The notes under the pieces are model-generated. The model worked only from the letters and a program-made list of their open reading frames with translations. It made no database searches and was not told the DNA's origin. DNA of 64,000 nucleotides from Euglena gracilis (Eukaryota > Euglenida > Euglenophyceae > Euglenales): positions 11,936,665-12,000,664 of the forward strand of contig CP154955.1 in the NCBI GenBank assembly GCA_039621445.1, given 5' to 3'. Below, piece by piece: positions 11,866 through 22,330 of the stretch. The first letter of the stretch is position 1. The number at the start of each line of letters is the position of its first letter. A program made the translations under genes and the position numbers.

Positions 11866-11984
11866 AAAAAATTTCGAAAATTTTTTTGGCCTTCAAAAAC
11901 AAAAGAAAACAAAAAGATGGAATATTGATATTGGTTATTTATGCTAAATACCCCCAAAACGCTTGGTGACATGACAAATCCCTT

Positions 11985-13030
11985 GCGTTTCCGAGTCGTT
12001 TTGGGGGGCAAATCCCTTGTGTTTCCGAGTTGTTTTGGGGGGCAAATCCCTTGTGTCGTTCGACTGTTCGAGGGCCCCCCAAAAAACAAAATCCCTTGTG
12101 ATTCCGAGTCGTTTTGGAGGGCAAATCCCTTGTGTTTCCGGGTCGTTTTGGGGGGCAAATCCCTTGTGTTGCTCAACTGTTCGAGGGCCCCAAAATAGCA
12201 AAATCCCTTGTGTTTCCAAATCGTTTTGGGGGACAAATCGCTTGTGTTTCCAAGTCGATTTGGGGGGCAAATCCTTTGTGTTTCCAAGTCGTTTTGGGGG
12301 GCAAATCCCTTGTGTCATTCGACTGTTCGAGGGCCCCCCAAAAAACAAAATCCCTTGTGATTCCGAGTCGTTTTGGAGGGCAAATCCCTTGTGTTTCCGG
12401 GTCGTTTTGGGGGGCAAATCCCTTGTGTTTCTGTGTCGTTTTGGGGGGCAAATCCCTTGTGTTGCTCAACTGTTCGAGGGACCCAAAATAACAAAATCCC
12501 TTGTGTTTCCGAGTCGTTTTGGGGGGGCAAATCCCTTGTGTTTCCGGGTCGTTTTGGAGGGCAAATCCCTTGTGTTGCTCAACTGTTCGAGGGCCCCAAA
12601 ATAGCAAAATCCCTTGTGTTTCCAAATCGTTTTGGGGGACAAATCGCTTGTGTTTCCAAGTCGATTTGGGGGGCAAATCCCTTGTGTTTCCAAGTCGTTT
12701 TGGGGGGCAAATCCCTTGTGTCATTCGACTGTTCGAGGGCCCCCAAAAAAACAAAATCCCTTGTGATTCCGAGTCGTTTTGGGGTGCCATTCCCTTGTGT
12801 TTCCAAGTCGTTTTGGGGGGCAAATGCCTTGTGTTTCCAAGTCGGTTTGGGGGGCAAATCCCTTGTTATTCCGAGTTGTTTTGGGGGGCAAATTTCTTTG
12901 TGTTGTTCGACTGTTCGAGGGCCCCAAAATAACAAAATCCCTTGTGATTCCGAGTCGGTTTGGGGGGCAAATCCTTTGTGTTGCTCAACTGTTCGAGGGC
13001 CCCAAAATCACAAAAAACCTCATGTCACCA
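11985..13030. repeat. 33/34-bp satellite array
   Basis: About 25 tandem units of the type TTTTGGGGGGCAAATCCC + TTGTGTTTCCGAGTCG occur. Every few units they are interrupted by a second unit containing CAACTGTTCGAGGGCCCC. Blocks of several units are themselves repeated (compare about 12110-12350 with 12540-12770), so there is higher-order structure. Many units are 33 nt, which leaves long open frames on both strands. These are treated as a by-product of the periodicity, not genes. Confidence 0.85.
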
Positions 13031-13321
13031 AGCATTTTTGGGGCCCCGGGGCGGATGATTGGCTATGACGATCCCGGAGGTCGTACCGACCATGGTCGGG
13101 CCCGACCTATGGTCGGCCCGACCTGGCCGTTATCGACCACTGGAGGTCGGGCCGACCAGGTCGGCCCGACCTCCAATCAACCGCATTACCTCCCCCCTTT
13201 TTTGAAATTTAAGCCCCCCCCCTCAAAATTTGATTCTCTTAATTTGGCTGAAAATGCATAAAAACACATTGGAATGACCTCCAAACTGGCAAAAAAACGT
13301 CCCATTTTTGAAAAAATTCGA

Positions 13322-14285
13322 TTAGAGTTGGGGTTAGGGATACAGTTATGGTTAGGGTTAGGGATACAGTTAGGGTTAGGGTTAGGGATACGGACAGGGT
13401 TCGGGTTAGGGTTAGGGTTAGGGTTAGGGATACGGTTAGGGTTAGAGTTAGGGTTGGGGATACGGTTAGGGTTTCGGTTAGGGTTAGAGTTAGGGTTAGG
13501 GATACGGTTAGGGTTAGGGATAGGGTTAGAGTTAGGGTTAGGGATATGGTTAGGGCTGGGGATTAGGGTTAGGGTTAGGAATACGGTTAGTGTTACGGTT
13601 ATTGTTAGGGTTAGGGATACGGTTAGGGTTAGAGTTCGGGCTAGGGATACGGTTTGAGTTTGGGTTGGGGATACGGTTAGGGTTAGGGATACAGTTAGGG
13701 TTAGGGTTAGGGATACGGATAGGGTTCGGGTTAGGGTCAGGGTTGGGGTTAGGGATACGGTTAGGGTTAGGGCTAGGGTTAGAGTTAGGGTTAGGGATAC
13801 GGTTAGGGTTTCGGTTAGGGTTAGAGTTAGGGTTAGGGATACGGTTAGGGTTAGGGATAGGGTTAGAGTTAGGGTTAGGGATACGGTTAGGGCTGGGGAT
13901 TAGGGTTAGGGTTAGGGATACGGTTAGTGTTACGGTTATTGTTAGGGTTGGGGATACGGTTAGGGTTAGAGTTCGGGCCAGGGATACGGTTTGAGTTTGG
14001 GTTGGGGATACGGTTAGGGTTAGGGATGCAGTTAGGGTTAGGGTTAGGGATACGGATAGGGTTCGGGTTAGGGTCAGGGTTAGGGTTAGGGTTAGGGATA
14101 GGGTTAGGGATACGGATAGGGTTCGGGTTAGGGTTAGAGTTAGGGTTGGGGCTAGGGTTAGAGTTGGGGTTAGGGATACGGTTAGGGCTGGGGAATAGGG
14201 TTAGGGTTAGGGATACGGTTAGGGTCAGGGTCAGGGTCAGGGTTAGGGTTAGGGATACGGTTAGGGCTGGGGATTACGGTTAGGT
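13322..14285. repeat. interstitial telomere-like TTAGGG array
   Basis: About 960 bp of GGGTTA repeats with regular variants (GGGATACGGTTA, GGGTTCGGG, GGGTTAGAG). The variants recur in the same order at a spacing of about 337 bp (compare 13579 onward with 13916 onward), so it is a higher-order repeat and not a fresh telomere end. TTAGGG-type telomeres have been reported for Euglena as I recall. The arginine/glycine-leucine open frames across it are not genes. Confidence 0.9.
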
Positions 14286-15160
14286 GGCAGCCCCCCCCCC
14301 CCCCCCCGGAGGAGGCCGTAGGCCGACTAAGTTAGCACAAAGGGAGTTTGTTGGGGGGCGCGTTTTGGCCATCCTTGCCTTGCACACACAAGGGGATATT
14401 GTTATTTTGGGGGGGGGGGGGGGCGGGGGGGGCGGGGGGGGGGGGCGCCCCCCCCCCCCCCCCGGTGGAGGCCGTAGGCCGACTAAGTTAGCACAAAGGG
14501 AGTTTGTTGGGGGGCGCGTTTTGGCCATCCTTGCCTTGCACACACAAGGGGATATTGTTATTTTGGGCGGGGGGGGGGTCCGGGGGGGTCCGGGGGGGGG
14601 GACGGCAGCCCCCCCCCCCGGAGGAGGCCGTATGCCGACTAAGTTAGCACAAAGGGAGTTTGTTGGGGGGCGCGTTTTGGCCATCCTTGCCTTGCACACA
14701 CAAGGGGATATTGTTATTTTGGGCGGGGGGGGGGGTGGGGGGGTGGGGGGGGGGGGGGTTGCGCCCCCCCCCCCGGAGGAGGCCGTAGGCCGACTAAGTT
14801 AGCACAAAGGGAGTTTGTTGGGGGGCGCGTTTTGGCCATCCTTGCCTTGCACACACAAGGGGATATTGTTATTTTGGGCGGGGGGGGGGGGGGGGGGCGG
14901 GGGGGGGGGGGGCCCCCCCCCCGGAGGAGGCCGTAGGCCAACTAAGTTAGCCCAAAGGGAGTTTGTTGGGGGCGCGTTTTGGCCATCCTTGCATTGCACA
15001 CACAAAAAGATTTTGTTAGGATGCGCGTTCTGTCCACCCTTGCCTTGCACACACAAGGGGATATTGTTATTTTGGGCGGGGGGGGGGGGGGATCGGGGGG
15101 GGCGGCAGCCCCCCCCCCCCCCCGGAGGAGGCCGTAGGCCGACTAAGTTCATTAGGGTCT
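14286..15160. repeat. about 150-bp tandem repeat
   Basis: Five to six units, each consisting of a C/G run, GGAGGAGGCCGTAGGCCGAC, AAGTTAGCACAAAGGGAG, TTGGCCATCCTTGCC, a CACACAAGG word and GTTATTTTGGGCGGGG. Single degenerate copies occur at 7580, 9150 and 16240. Length differences between units are mostly in the G and C runs. Confidence 0.85.
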
Positions 15161-15735
15161 CTTTCTTTAACATGGGACATTTTTTTGCCAGTTTCAAGCT
15201 CATTCCAATGTTTTTCCATGCGTTTTGAGTCAAATTTTACTGAATACTGCTTCAAGTTTCCTGGGGGGGGGGGGTGCTTAAAAATTAAAAAGGGGGGGGG
15301 TAATGCGGATGATTGGAGGTCGGGCCGACCAGGTCGGCCCGACCTCCAATGGTCGATAGGCCATAGCCAATGGTCGGCCCGACCTAGGTCGGCCCGACCA
15401 TGGTCGGTACGACCTCCGGGATCGTCATAGCCAATCATCCGCACGGAGCCCATTTTTGGGGTGTATTTTAGCGCAATCAATATTAGTGTTTCCACCTTTT
15501 GTTTTCTTTGTATTTGAAGGCCAAAAAACATCAAAAAAAATTCAAATTTTTGATGTCGGGGTCATGGAGTGGGCCGACCCTAGGGTCGACCTTGTGGTCG
15601 GCCCACGACCCCAGGATTGGCGACCCTAGGGTCGGCCCATGACCCTAGAGCGACCCTTGCGACCCTAGGGTCGTATTGGGCCCACCCTATCGTCGGCCCA
15701 CAACCCCCCCCCCCCCAGGCCAGATCTACCCCCCG
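15161..15735. repeat. palindromic elements
   Basis: Two foldback blocks are visible. One, at 15300-15445, is built on GGTCGGGCCGACC and the word GCGGATGATTGG(CTATGACGATCCCGG), which recurs at 13040, 16655 and 19125. The other, at 15545-15735, is built on GACCCTAGGGTCGGCCCA and ends CCAGGCCAGATCT. Confidence 0.6.
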
Positions 15736-15739
15736 TCGC

Positions 15740-16655
15740 ACACCCTGAGCTCTTGCAAGCTCTCTCGCCTCTGGCCCAAATTGTAGGCTAACACAATGAT
15801 GTTGAACCTCTGCACATCAAACCAGGAATCCCATTTGGTGTTTGCGTGCATCTTTAGCAGGTCTGCATCGTCCAACATTTCCATTTCTGGGGCTCCGTGC
15901 GGATGATTGGGGCCCCAAGCGAGAAATTGGTGATGGACTTTTTGGTGGTCGCTAGCGACTAGTCGCTAGGGTCGCTAGTGACTAGTCGCTAGCGACCATT
16001 GGTGGTCGGAGCGACTAGTCGCTCCGACCACCAATTTTAAGACCACCCCCCCTGTAAAAAAAAAATTGTAAGTCCCCCCCCTTTCCAAAAAAAATTCATT
16101 CAAATTTGGAGGTAAATGCCTCGAAACCCACCCAAATGCCTTCCAAAACCTCCATTCGGGGGTCAATTTGTAAAAAAAAATTTGGGTGATATCTTCTCTT
16201 TGGGCCTGTTCTGTGAAACCATAGCAATAACCATAGCCTGGGAGGAGGCCGAAGGCCGACTAAGGTCATTAGGGAGCGCGACTCGGCCATCCTTGCCTTG
16301 CAGGGTTTGGAAAGGGTTTGGATGCCTCTGAAATGGAAAACCATTGAGGTCGTTTCTACCAACCGCATGGTCAGCCCGACCTCCATTGGTGGTCGGTAAA
16401 AGCAAAAGGTCGGGCCGACCTGGTCGGCCCGACCTCCAGTCAAAAGTCCTTTGAAAAAGGGGGGGGGTAATGCGGTTCATTGGCTATTCTTATCGACCTC
16501 CAGTGGTTGGCCCGACCTCCAGGATCGTCATATAATCCGCCCGGGGCCCACTTCTGGTGCTCTCGACTTCACTTTTTTGTACCTGGATTTTGCCGCATCA
16601 AAAAGTCGAACAAAGTTTGGAAATTGGGCCTTTGCTTTCGGGACGATGCCATTTG
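15740..16655 (-). pseudogene. dispersed coding repeat split by an insertion
   Basis: Read on the minus strand, 16655-16555 encodes GIVPKAKAQFPNF and KSRAPE, and 15895-15740 encodes NTKWDSWFDVQRFNIIV and LGQRRESLQEL. At 20213-20480 the homologous segments are adjacent in one open frame. The roughly 640 bp between them here (GGTCGCTAGCGACC-type and GCGGATGATTGG-type repeats) therefore looks like an insertion, with GAGCNCCAGAANTG on both sides as a possible target duplication. Family unknown; probably a mobile-element protein. Confidence 0.6.
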
Positions 16656-19331
16656 GCTATGACGATCCCGGAGGTCGTACCGACCTGTCGGGCCGACCAT
16701 TGGCTATGGCTTATCGATCATTGGAGGCCGGGTCGACCTGGTCGGCCCGACCTCCAATCAACCGCATTACCCCCCTTTTTTTGGAAATTTAAGCCCCCCC
16801 CCTCAAAATTTCATTCGGTAAATTTGACTCAAAATGGATGGAAACACATTGGAATGACCTTGAATGATGACCTCGACTCTCATTACCGTCTCTTTTTCCG
16901 CATTTTTTTCCGCATTCATTTTTGTAATCCCAAAACACAAAAGGCGTCACTGTCTCTTGCCCCCCCTTTTTTAAACTGGCGTTTTAGGGACGCCGGGTTC
17001 AGGACAGAACCGGCGTCCCCAACCTTCGGTCAAAGGACACTCCCAGGACCAATCTCCGACCACTAATCTGCAATGGCTGTGTCGATCGTTTAGGTACAAA
17101 CTCACCCCTCAATCGAAAGCTCTTTTCATCAGACGACTAGTGATCGCCACCAAATTCAGCCACGCCGCCTGGTACTCTTATTTCATGTCACTGGGAAATC
17201 CTAATTTCACAATTCTTGAACCCCCCTGGACCCCTCAGGTCGTCGATTCGAACAGAAAAATCGTTTCTGTGTGGTTCATCATGCTTCTCAAACCAAACAG
17301 CACCAAAAATCACCACAAATTTTGATTGAGATTCTGGCCGATCCGACGATCGCGAGCGTATCTCGGGCTGCGTGCAACGTCAGGGTACCAAGTTACCCCT
17401 TGATCGAAAGCTCTTTTCAACAGACGGCCAGCGGTGCTCATCAGATTTTTCCACGCTGAACGGTACCAAAAAAGGGCCAATTTTTACCAAAATTGGTTTT
17501 CCACCCCGGTGGTCCCCAAATGTCAAATTTCATTGTGCTACATGGCAGGTCCTCAGGGCCATTTTGGGGCACTTTTGATGACATTTTTAGGAATGACAAA
17601 ACGGACGCCAGTTTTGGACAGAACCGGCGTCTTTTACCCTGGGTTTTAAGGCAGAACCGGCGTCCGGAAAACCCGTGGGAGGATGCCGGTTCTGTCCTGA
17701 ACCCGGCATCCCAAACGCCGGTTTAAGACCAGGGGGGTCCCCCCCCCCACCCCCGGCGACCCCCGAGCGAGAAATTGGTGATGGATTTTTTGGTGGTCGA
17801 CTGGTCGCTAGTGACCCACCCACGCAAATGCCTTCCAAAACCCCCATTCAGGAGTCAATTTGCAACAAAATTTGGGTAATGCTTTCTCTTTGCGCCCGTT
17901 CTGTGAAACCATAGCCCCCCTCCACTGGGTTGGTTCGCGTCGTAGGGATCCCAAAGTGGTTTTATGAGGGCACAACTGGTGGATTCATCCCCCCCCCCAC
18001 AATTGAGAGAAGCCAAGGTAGGAAGTACTAAGGTAGGACAAATACTGTTCGTTCAACCTCGTGTTGCATCATGGCTTCCTAGAAGACTCCCGCCGACCCA
18101 AATTATGCAATTTTTATCTTCCGAATATCACTCCCCCGCCTTGTTGTCTGATTGATTTGCGCCCAAGAAGCCTGATCGGACAATGCGGTGTGTGGGATGT
18201 GGGATGGGACGATGTGGGATGATTTCCAAAGTCGGCCGAGCGACAATAAGGGGGGGAGGGATTGTAAGAGGGGGATCGCGGAGCTCTCATCCCTTTGTGG
18301 GTAAGAGCGAAGCTACCCCCCCCCAGGTCGGGATCATCACCATGGTCCCGGCTCCGTTCCCGGAATTTTCTTTTTCAGTCGTGAGCTACTGGATTTCTAG
18401 TCTCCAAATCACCTCCATTTGACCCCCAACTCCCCGCCGGGTTACGTTTTCTCGAGATATTTTCGAAAAATCTATTTTTGGACCAATTTTTGGACCCCGG
18501 CGAAATGGGAGAGTCGGAAGAGGGGGGAGGGGTGGGCCAATCCTACCCAGTTTGGACCCTTCGCGGCTGAATAACTCGGGCCCCCCACTTATAAACCCCC
18601 CGGGGTTTAATGGATCCGGTTTGGTTGGTCGGCCGAAGGGGGGGGGGGTTATAAGTGGGGGGGGTTTATAGGATCCGAAATTGTTGGTGAAAATCCGACC
18701 CCCCAAAATGACCCCGAAACCCCCCCAAACTGGCAATTTTCGGTGAATTTGGTCAAAAATTGCATTTTTGATGATGGTCGGTCTCAAAAAATTGCCACAG
18801 ATCAGTTTTTTTTGGTGGTTTGGGGCTGGAAAAATCTTCCCCGGCGGTTTCCATTTTTCTTCCCCAGGGGGGGGGGGTTATAGGATCCGGTTTGGTTGGT
18901 CAGCCCGAGAGGGGGTTTATAAGTGGGGGGTGTGGTTTGCATTATTTCCAGAAATGTCGGTCTGACAAAATGTACCCCCGGAGGCCCTCTATCACCCCCC
19001 GTTCGCCGTTTTGGCCGGCGACACACCTGGCCCGTGTTCCGGCGGTGCTTTTGCGGCCCAAAACGGCCATTTTGGGCTGTTTTTGGGCTGTTTTGTTTTT
19101 TTGGGGACGTTTTTTTGGTCCGTGCGGATGATTGGCTATGACGATCCCGGAGGTCGGGCCGACCATTGGGGTGGCCGCCTTTGTCCGGAGCGGACAAAGG
19201 CGGCCCCCCCCCCCCCCCACTGGACTCAGGACAAAGGCGGCCACCCCCCCACCTTTATTTGAGGCGGCCACCCCCTCCCTCCAGTCTTGGACAAAGGCGG
19301 CTACCCAGCCCTAACTTTTTTCCTTGCAAAA
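16656..19331. repeat. repeat-rich spacer
   Basis: The stretch contains another GCGGATGATTGG/GGTCGGCCCGACC foldback (16655-16800), two copies of GATCGAAAGCTCTTTTCA (17114 and 17400 regions), inverted GGCGTC/CCGGTTCTG words at 16980-17010 and 17600-17730, and G/C-run elements with GGATCCGGTTTGGTTGGTC near 18605 and 18885. A plus-strand open stretch at 17964-18155 looks protein-like in part but has no splice or family support. Confidence 0.4.
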
Positions 19332-20009
19332 ATGAAAGAGGCCCTGGAATCCCAAAGGCAGCTGTCGGCGGACACCGTATTTTTCAGGGACATTTTTGGT
19401 CCAGTGCTCCAACCGGAAGGATCAGAAAAAACGCAAAACTAAAAAATGCAATCACAAATTTTCAGAAAACATGTGAATGTAGGGGATACCAAGCTGCAGA
19501 CCTGGATGAGTTCAGCATTCGCGAAGTGGGTACATGGATGCTCTTTTTAACACAGAGAACGAAAAGATTGCAGAAAAAGCTCAAAGAAAAGTTCTTTGCA
19601 AGCAAGCTGGTGTTTCGATGTAAACCCCCCCCCAAATATAAGAAACCCCTCGTTATAAGAAACCCCCAAATATAAGAAACCCTTTGGCTGATTTTCAGCC
19701 GACACCCAAATATAAGAAACCCCCAAATATAAGAAACCCCTGGGCTGTTGGACGCCAATCCAAATATAAGAAACCCCTCATTTTCACCATGGGCCACAGC
19801 AAATCTCAAGGCGCGGTCAACACAAAGATGAAGCCAGTCCAGTCTATTGCTTCTTTGCAAAGCAAGAGTTCAGCAGCAACTGCTTTTTGGAGACACCTGT
19901 CCGTGCCACGACCCTCTTCCCCACTGCTCCAATGGCAGTCAGACATGAAGAATCCTATGCACGGCGGTCACATGTAATTAATTATATGAATGATCCGAAG
20001 GAAGAAAAA
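19332..20009 (+). CDS. unidentified gene, three exons
   Basis: Three exons join in phase 0 with GT-AG introns: 19332-19403 (MKEALESQRQLSADTVFF ...), 19466-19609 (begins KTCECRGYQAADLDEF, ends in a Lys-rich LQKKLKEKFFASKL) and 19800-20009 (starts QISRRGQHKDEASPVYCFF, contains TPVRATTLFPTAP, ends NYMNDPKEEK). The first intron is 62 nt. The second contains AAATATAAGAAACCC repeats. The last exon ends at a GT donor, so a downstream exon is missing. No family is recognised. The ATG is the first in the frame and no clear trans-splice AG sits next to it, so the gene may extend upstream. Confidence 0.5.
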
Positions 20010-20140
20010 GTTCCATTTATAAGAAACCCTTGGGGCCGGCCTTCGACACCCAAATATGAGAAACCCCCAAATATAAGAAACCCTTTGGGCCGATCGACCG
20101 ACACCCAAATATAAGAAACGGGTTTCTTATATTTGGGGGG
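19625..20140. repeat. AAATATAAGAAACCC repeats
   Basis: About a dozen direct copies of CCCAAATATAAGAAACCCC lie in three clusters on both sides of the third exon of the gene at 19332-20009, ending with an inverted copy at 20115-20145. A partial relative occurs at 40510-40600 (AATATAAAGCCCCCC). Confidence 0.75.
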
Positions 20141-20212
20141 GGGTTTACAAGTGGGATCCGTCGACCCTCGCAACCAACGTGAGTGTTTTGCTGTTACAAA
20201 GCAGGTCAAACC

Positions 20213-20665
20213 CCCAAAATGGCATTGTCCCGAAAGCAAAGGCTCAAATTTCAAAATTCGACTTTTTTATACGGCCGCTTCCAAGTCCAAAAAAAAATGA
20301 AATCGAGAGCACCAGAAGTGAAAGTGTTGGACAATGCAGACCAGATGCACGCAAAGATGCAGCCAAAGATGCACGCAAACACCAAGTGGGATTCCTGGTT
20401 TGATGTGCAGAGGTTCAACATCATTGTGGTGGCCCACAATTTGGGCCAGAGGCGAGAGAGCTTGTCAGAGCTCGGGGTGGGCAACTTCCACCCAGGGGAG
20501 ACCGAGGATGGAACAAAAATAAATCACTGTCAAATCAAAAATAATCACTGTCAAATTTGAAAAAATGAAGAATCTGCAGGGTTCCTCTTCAAAAGACAGC
20601 CACACTCAATTTTTGCTCCCCCACAAGGATGAACGCCTCTGTCCCTTGGCTGCTCACACCCACCG
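20213..20665 (+). pseudogene. dispersed coding repeat, most complete copy
   Basis: The DNA encodes in order KSRAPEVKVLDNADQ, NTKWDSWFDVQRFNIIVVAH, LGQRRESLSELGVGNF, an ETEDGTKI segment broken by a duplicated TCACTGTCAAAT word and a frame change, and QFLLPHKDERLCPLAAHT. Compared with 15740-16655 and 10965-11200 this gives the original order of the parts. The breaks indicate a decayed copy. A transposon-encoded protein with a possible tyrosine-recombinase-like C-terminus is the best guess, but no catalytic residue can be assigned with confidence. Confidence 0.5.
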
Positions 20666-21231
20666 GATTGGCCGCCTCAAGGATGAAGCACCCCCTGGGG
20701 GGGTCACCCGCCTCAGGACAAAGGCGGCCACCCCTAAGTCCAGTGTTGGGGGTAGCCGCCTTTGTCCAAGACTGGGTGGGGGGATGGCCGCCTCAACCCA
20801 TTTTGAGGCAATTTTTCATGCCCAAAAGCCATGGGAAAAATCAGGAACCAAATGGACATTTTTGATGTCCATTTGGACATCAAATGATGAATGAAATGAT
20901 GAACCAAACGGACAGATGGGGCAGAAAAATCACAGCCTGAGGAAAAATATACCATATTCTGCACCCCTTTGCCCAATTTCTGTTGATAATCTTTGTGGAT
21001 GGCATCAGCGCATGGCCAAGGTGACTCCAAGTCGAAAGTCCCCCTGCTGTTTTTCGGACCCGTGCGGATATCAGAAGGTTATAGTTATATTTTTTTGCCT
21101 AGTTTTGGGTGTATGGAGGCTTTCATTTCATGCCCGAGCTGGCATCTGGGTGAAAAAGCTCCCAAAAGTGACCGAAATGGTTCATAAAACCAGGAATGAC
21201 AACTGAAAAGCATTTGTTTGGTGTGTTTCAG
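20666..21231. other. spacer, one uncertain exon
   Basis: A foldback around GGACAAAGGCGG (20700-20790) and a short palindrome ATGGACATTTTTGATGTCCAT (20850-20872). At about 20936-21020 an open stretch ending in AAG|GTGACT may be the exon before the gene at 21232, but two frames are possible and the phase does not fix which. Confidence 0.3.
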
Positions 21232-22330
21232 CCAGGGTTTCTGTACAAGGGTGCATTTTGAGTTTCTGGAATAGAGCTCTGTACAGCATGACGGAATTCT
21301 CTGGCCATCACAACGAGGGGACACGAGGGAACCATTATTTGATTATTTTTCGACCAAAAGCAAGTCTTCCCCTACAATGGAGGGGAAAGCAGAATTGCAT
21401 TTTATTTGATAAATCGAAGATCATTTTTGAGGGTTTCACATTGGTTGCTGTGGTGTAGACAAATTGTTCCAAAAAGGCTCTGGAGCACACAGGGTTTTTC
21501 AGTGCGCCAAATATGTCTTGTTTGGGGTACTCCGTTTCGCTTCTTGAAATATGACCTGAACCAAGATGCCATGTGGCCTGAACCATGATGTTGAAGAAAC
21601 AGCTCCACAGACACATGACAACAAACACTGGCAAATAAACGGTCAATGGGCAAGCAGTGGTTTATTGGGTGGATCTCAAGCACCTTTGTTTTTTGTTGCT
21701 TGCCAGAATGGACAGGTCTCACTGTTTGCCAAGGATATATTTTCGGCAGCCTCCAACTAAAAGGACCCCCGGGGGGGGGGGGTCCCTTTAGTTGGATCAG
21801 GGGGGCGGGAATTTTTTTTTGCGTTATTGAAGGAATAGGGTTAGGTGCGTGAGCTCGGCCTAACTTCAGGCCTAACTTGCGCACCTAACCCAAATCCATA
21901 AGTTAGTCCTAACCCTAACCCTAACTCTTAATCTTAACCCTATTCCATCAATAACGCAAAAAGAAATTTGACCCCCTGATCCAACTAAAGGGACCCCCCC
22001 CCCGGGGGGTCCCTTTAGTTGGAGGCTGCCATATTTTCTTCTGATAAAGGATGCTTGCCCATGAATTTAGTGTGAACACACAAGATAATTGTTTCCCTTC
22101 TGCTTTTCTTTGCCCACTTTGTTTCCAGAGGGCGGAACAAGAAATCAACCAACTTCGAAGCTCAATTGCAGGAGTGAAAGCTATGGAGGGAAAGAAAAGG
22201 TGCCATTTCTTGCTTGCTGCAAAATAAAGCTGGGAGAAACAACAGAACCTTTTTTTGTGAAAAAGGGGATGTGGTTTTCACAATTAAACAATCGATTCGG
22301 GTGACAGGGACTGTCCAGGGCATACTTGGC
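21232..22330 (+). CDS. unidentified gene with a beta-propeller-like repeat, carries an element in an exon
   Basis: Exons: 21232-about 21452 (EFSGHHNEGTRGNHYLIIF ...), 21611-22069 interrupted by an inserted element at 21745-22030, 22129-22199 (RAEQEINQLRSS ..., coiled-coil-like) and 22246-about 22318 (TFFCEKGDVVFTIKQS). All junctions are GT-AG and phase-consistent, including a 46-nt intron at 22200-22245. The second exon contains APLFFVACQNGQVSLFAKD, which looks like one blade of a WD/beta-propeller. Removing the element with one copy of its 8-bp duplication restores DIFSSDKGCLPMNL in frame up to the donor. Family not identified; 5' and 3' ends are incomplete. A possible terminal exon ending SVKGSTD-stop lies at 22780-22868. 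Confidence 0.55.
21745..22030. mobile_element. 286-bp MITE inside a coding exon
   Basis: The element is flanked by a perfect 8-bp duplication ATATTTTC (21737-21744 and 22031-22038). Terminal inverted repeats start GGCAGCCTCCAACTAAA and end TTTAGTTGGAGGCTGCC. Each end has a nested C/G-run hairpin, and inside are inverted GGAATAGGGTTA/TAACCCTATTCC words and CCCTAA repeats. CAG and CTG lie 2 bases in from the ends. It interrupts an otherwise open exon and should be spliced out if the gene is functional. Confidence 0.85.

Noticed and set aside
11985-13030. CRISPR-like appearance (short repeat, intervening sequence)
   Set aside because: Units are contiguous variants with no unique spacers and no cas genes, and the genome is clearly eukaryotic.
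11808-13261. Long overlapping open frames of 120-230 codons on both strands
   Set aside because: They are created by the 33-nt period of the satellite. The peptides are simple repeats with no start context.
13274-14283. Open frames of Gly/Leu/Arg-Val repeats
   Set aside because: Direct translations of the degenerate TTAGGG array.
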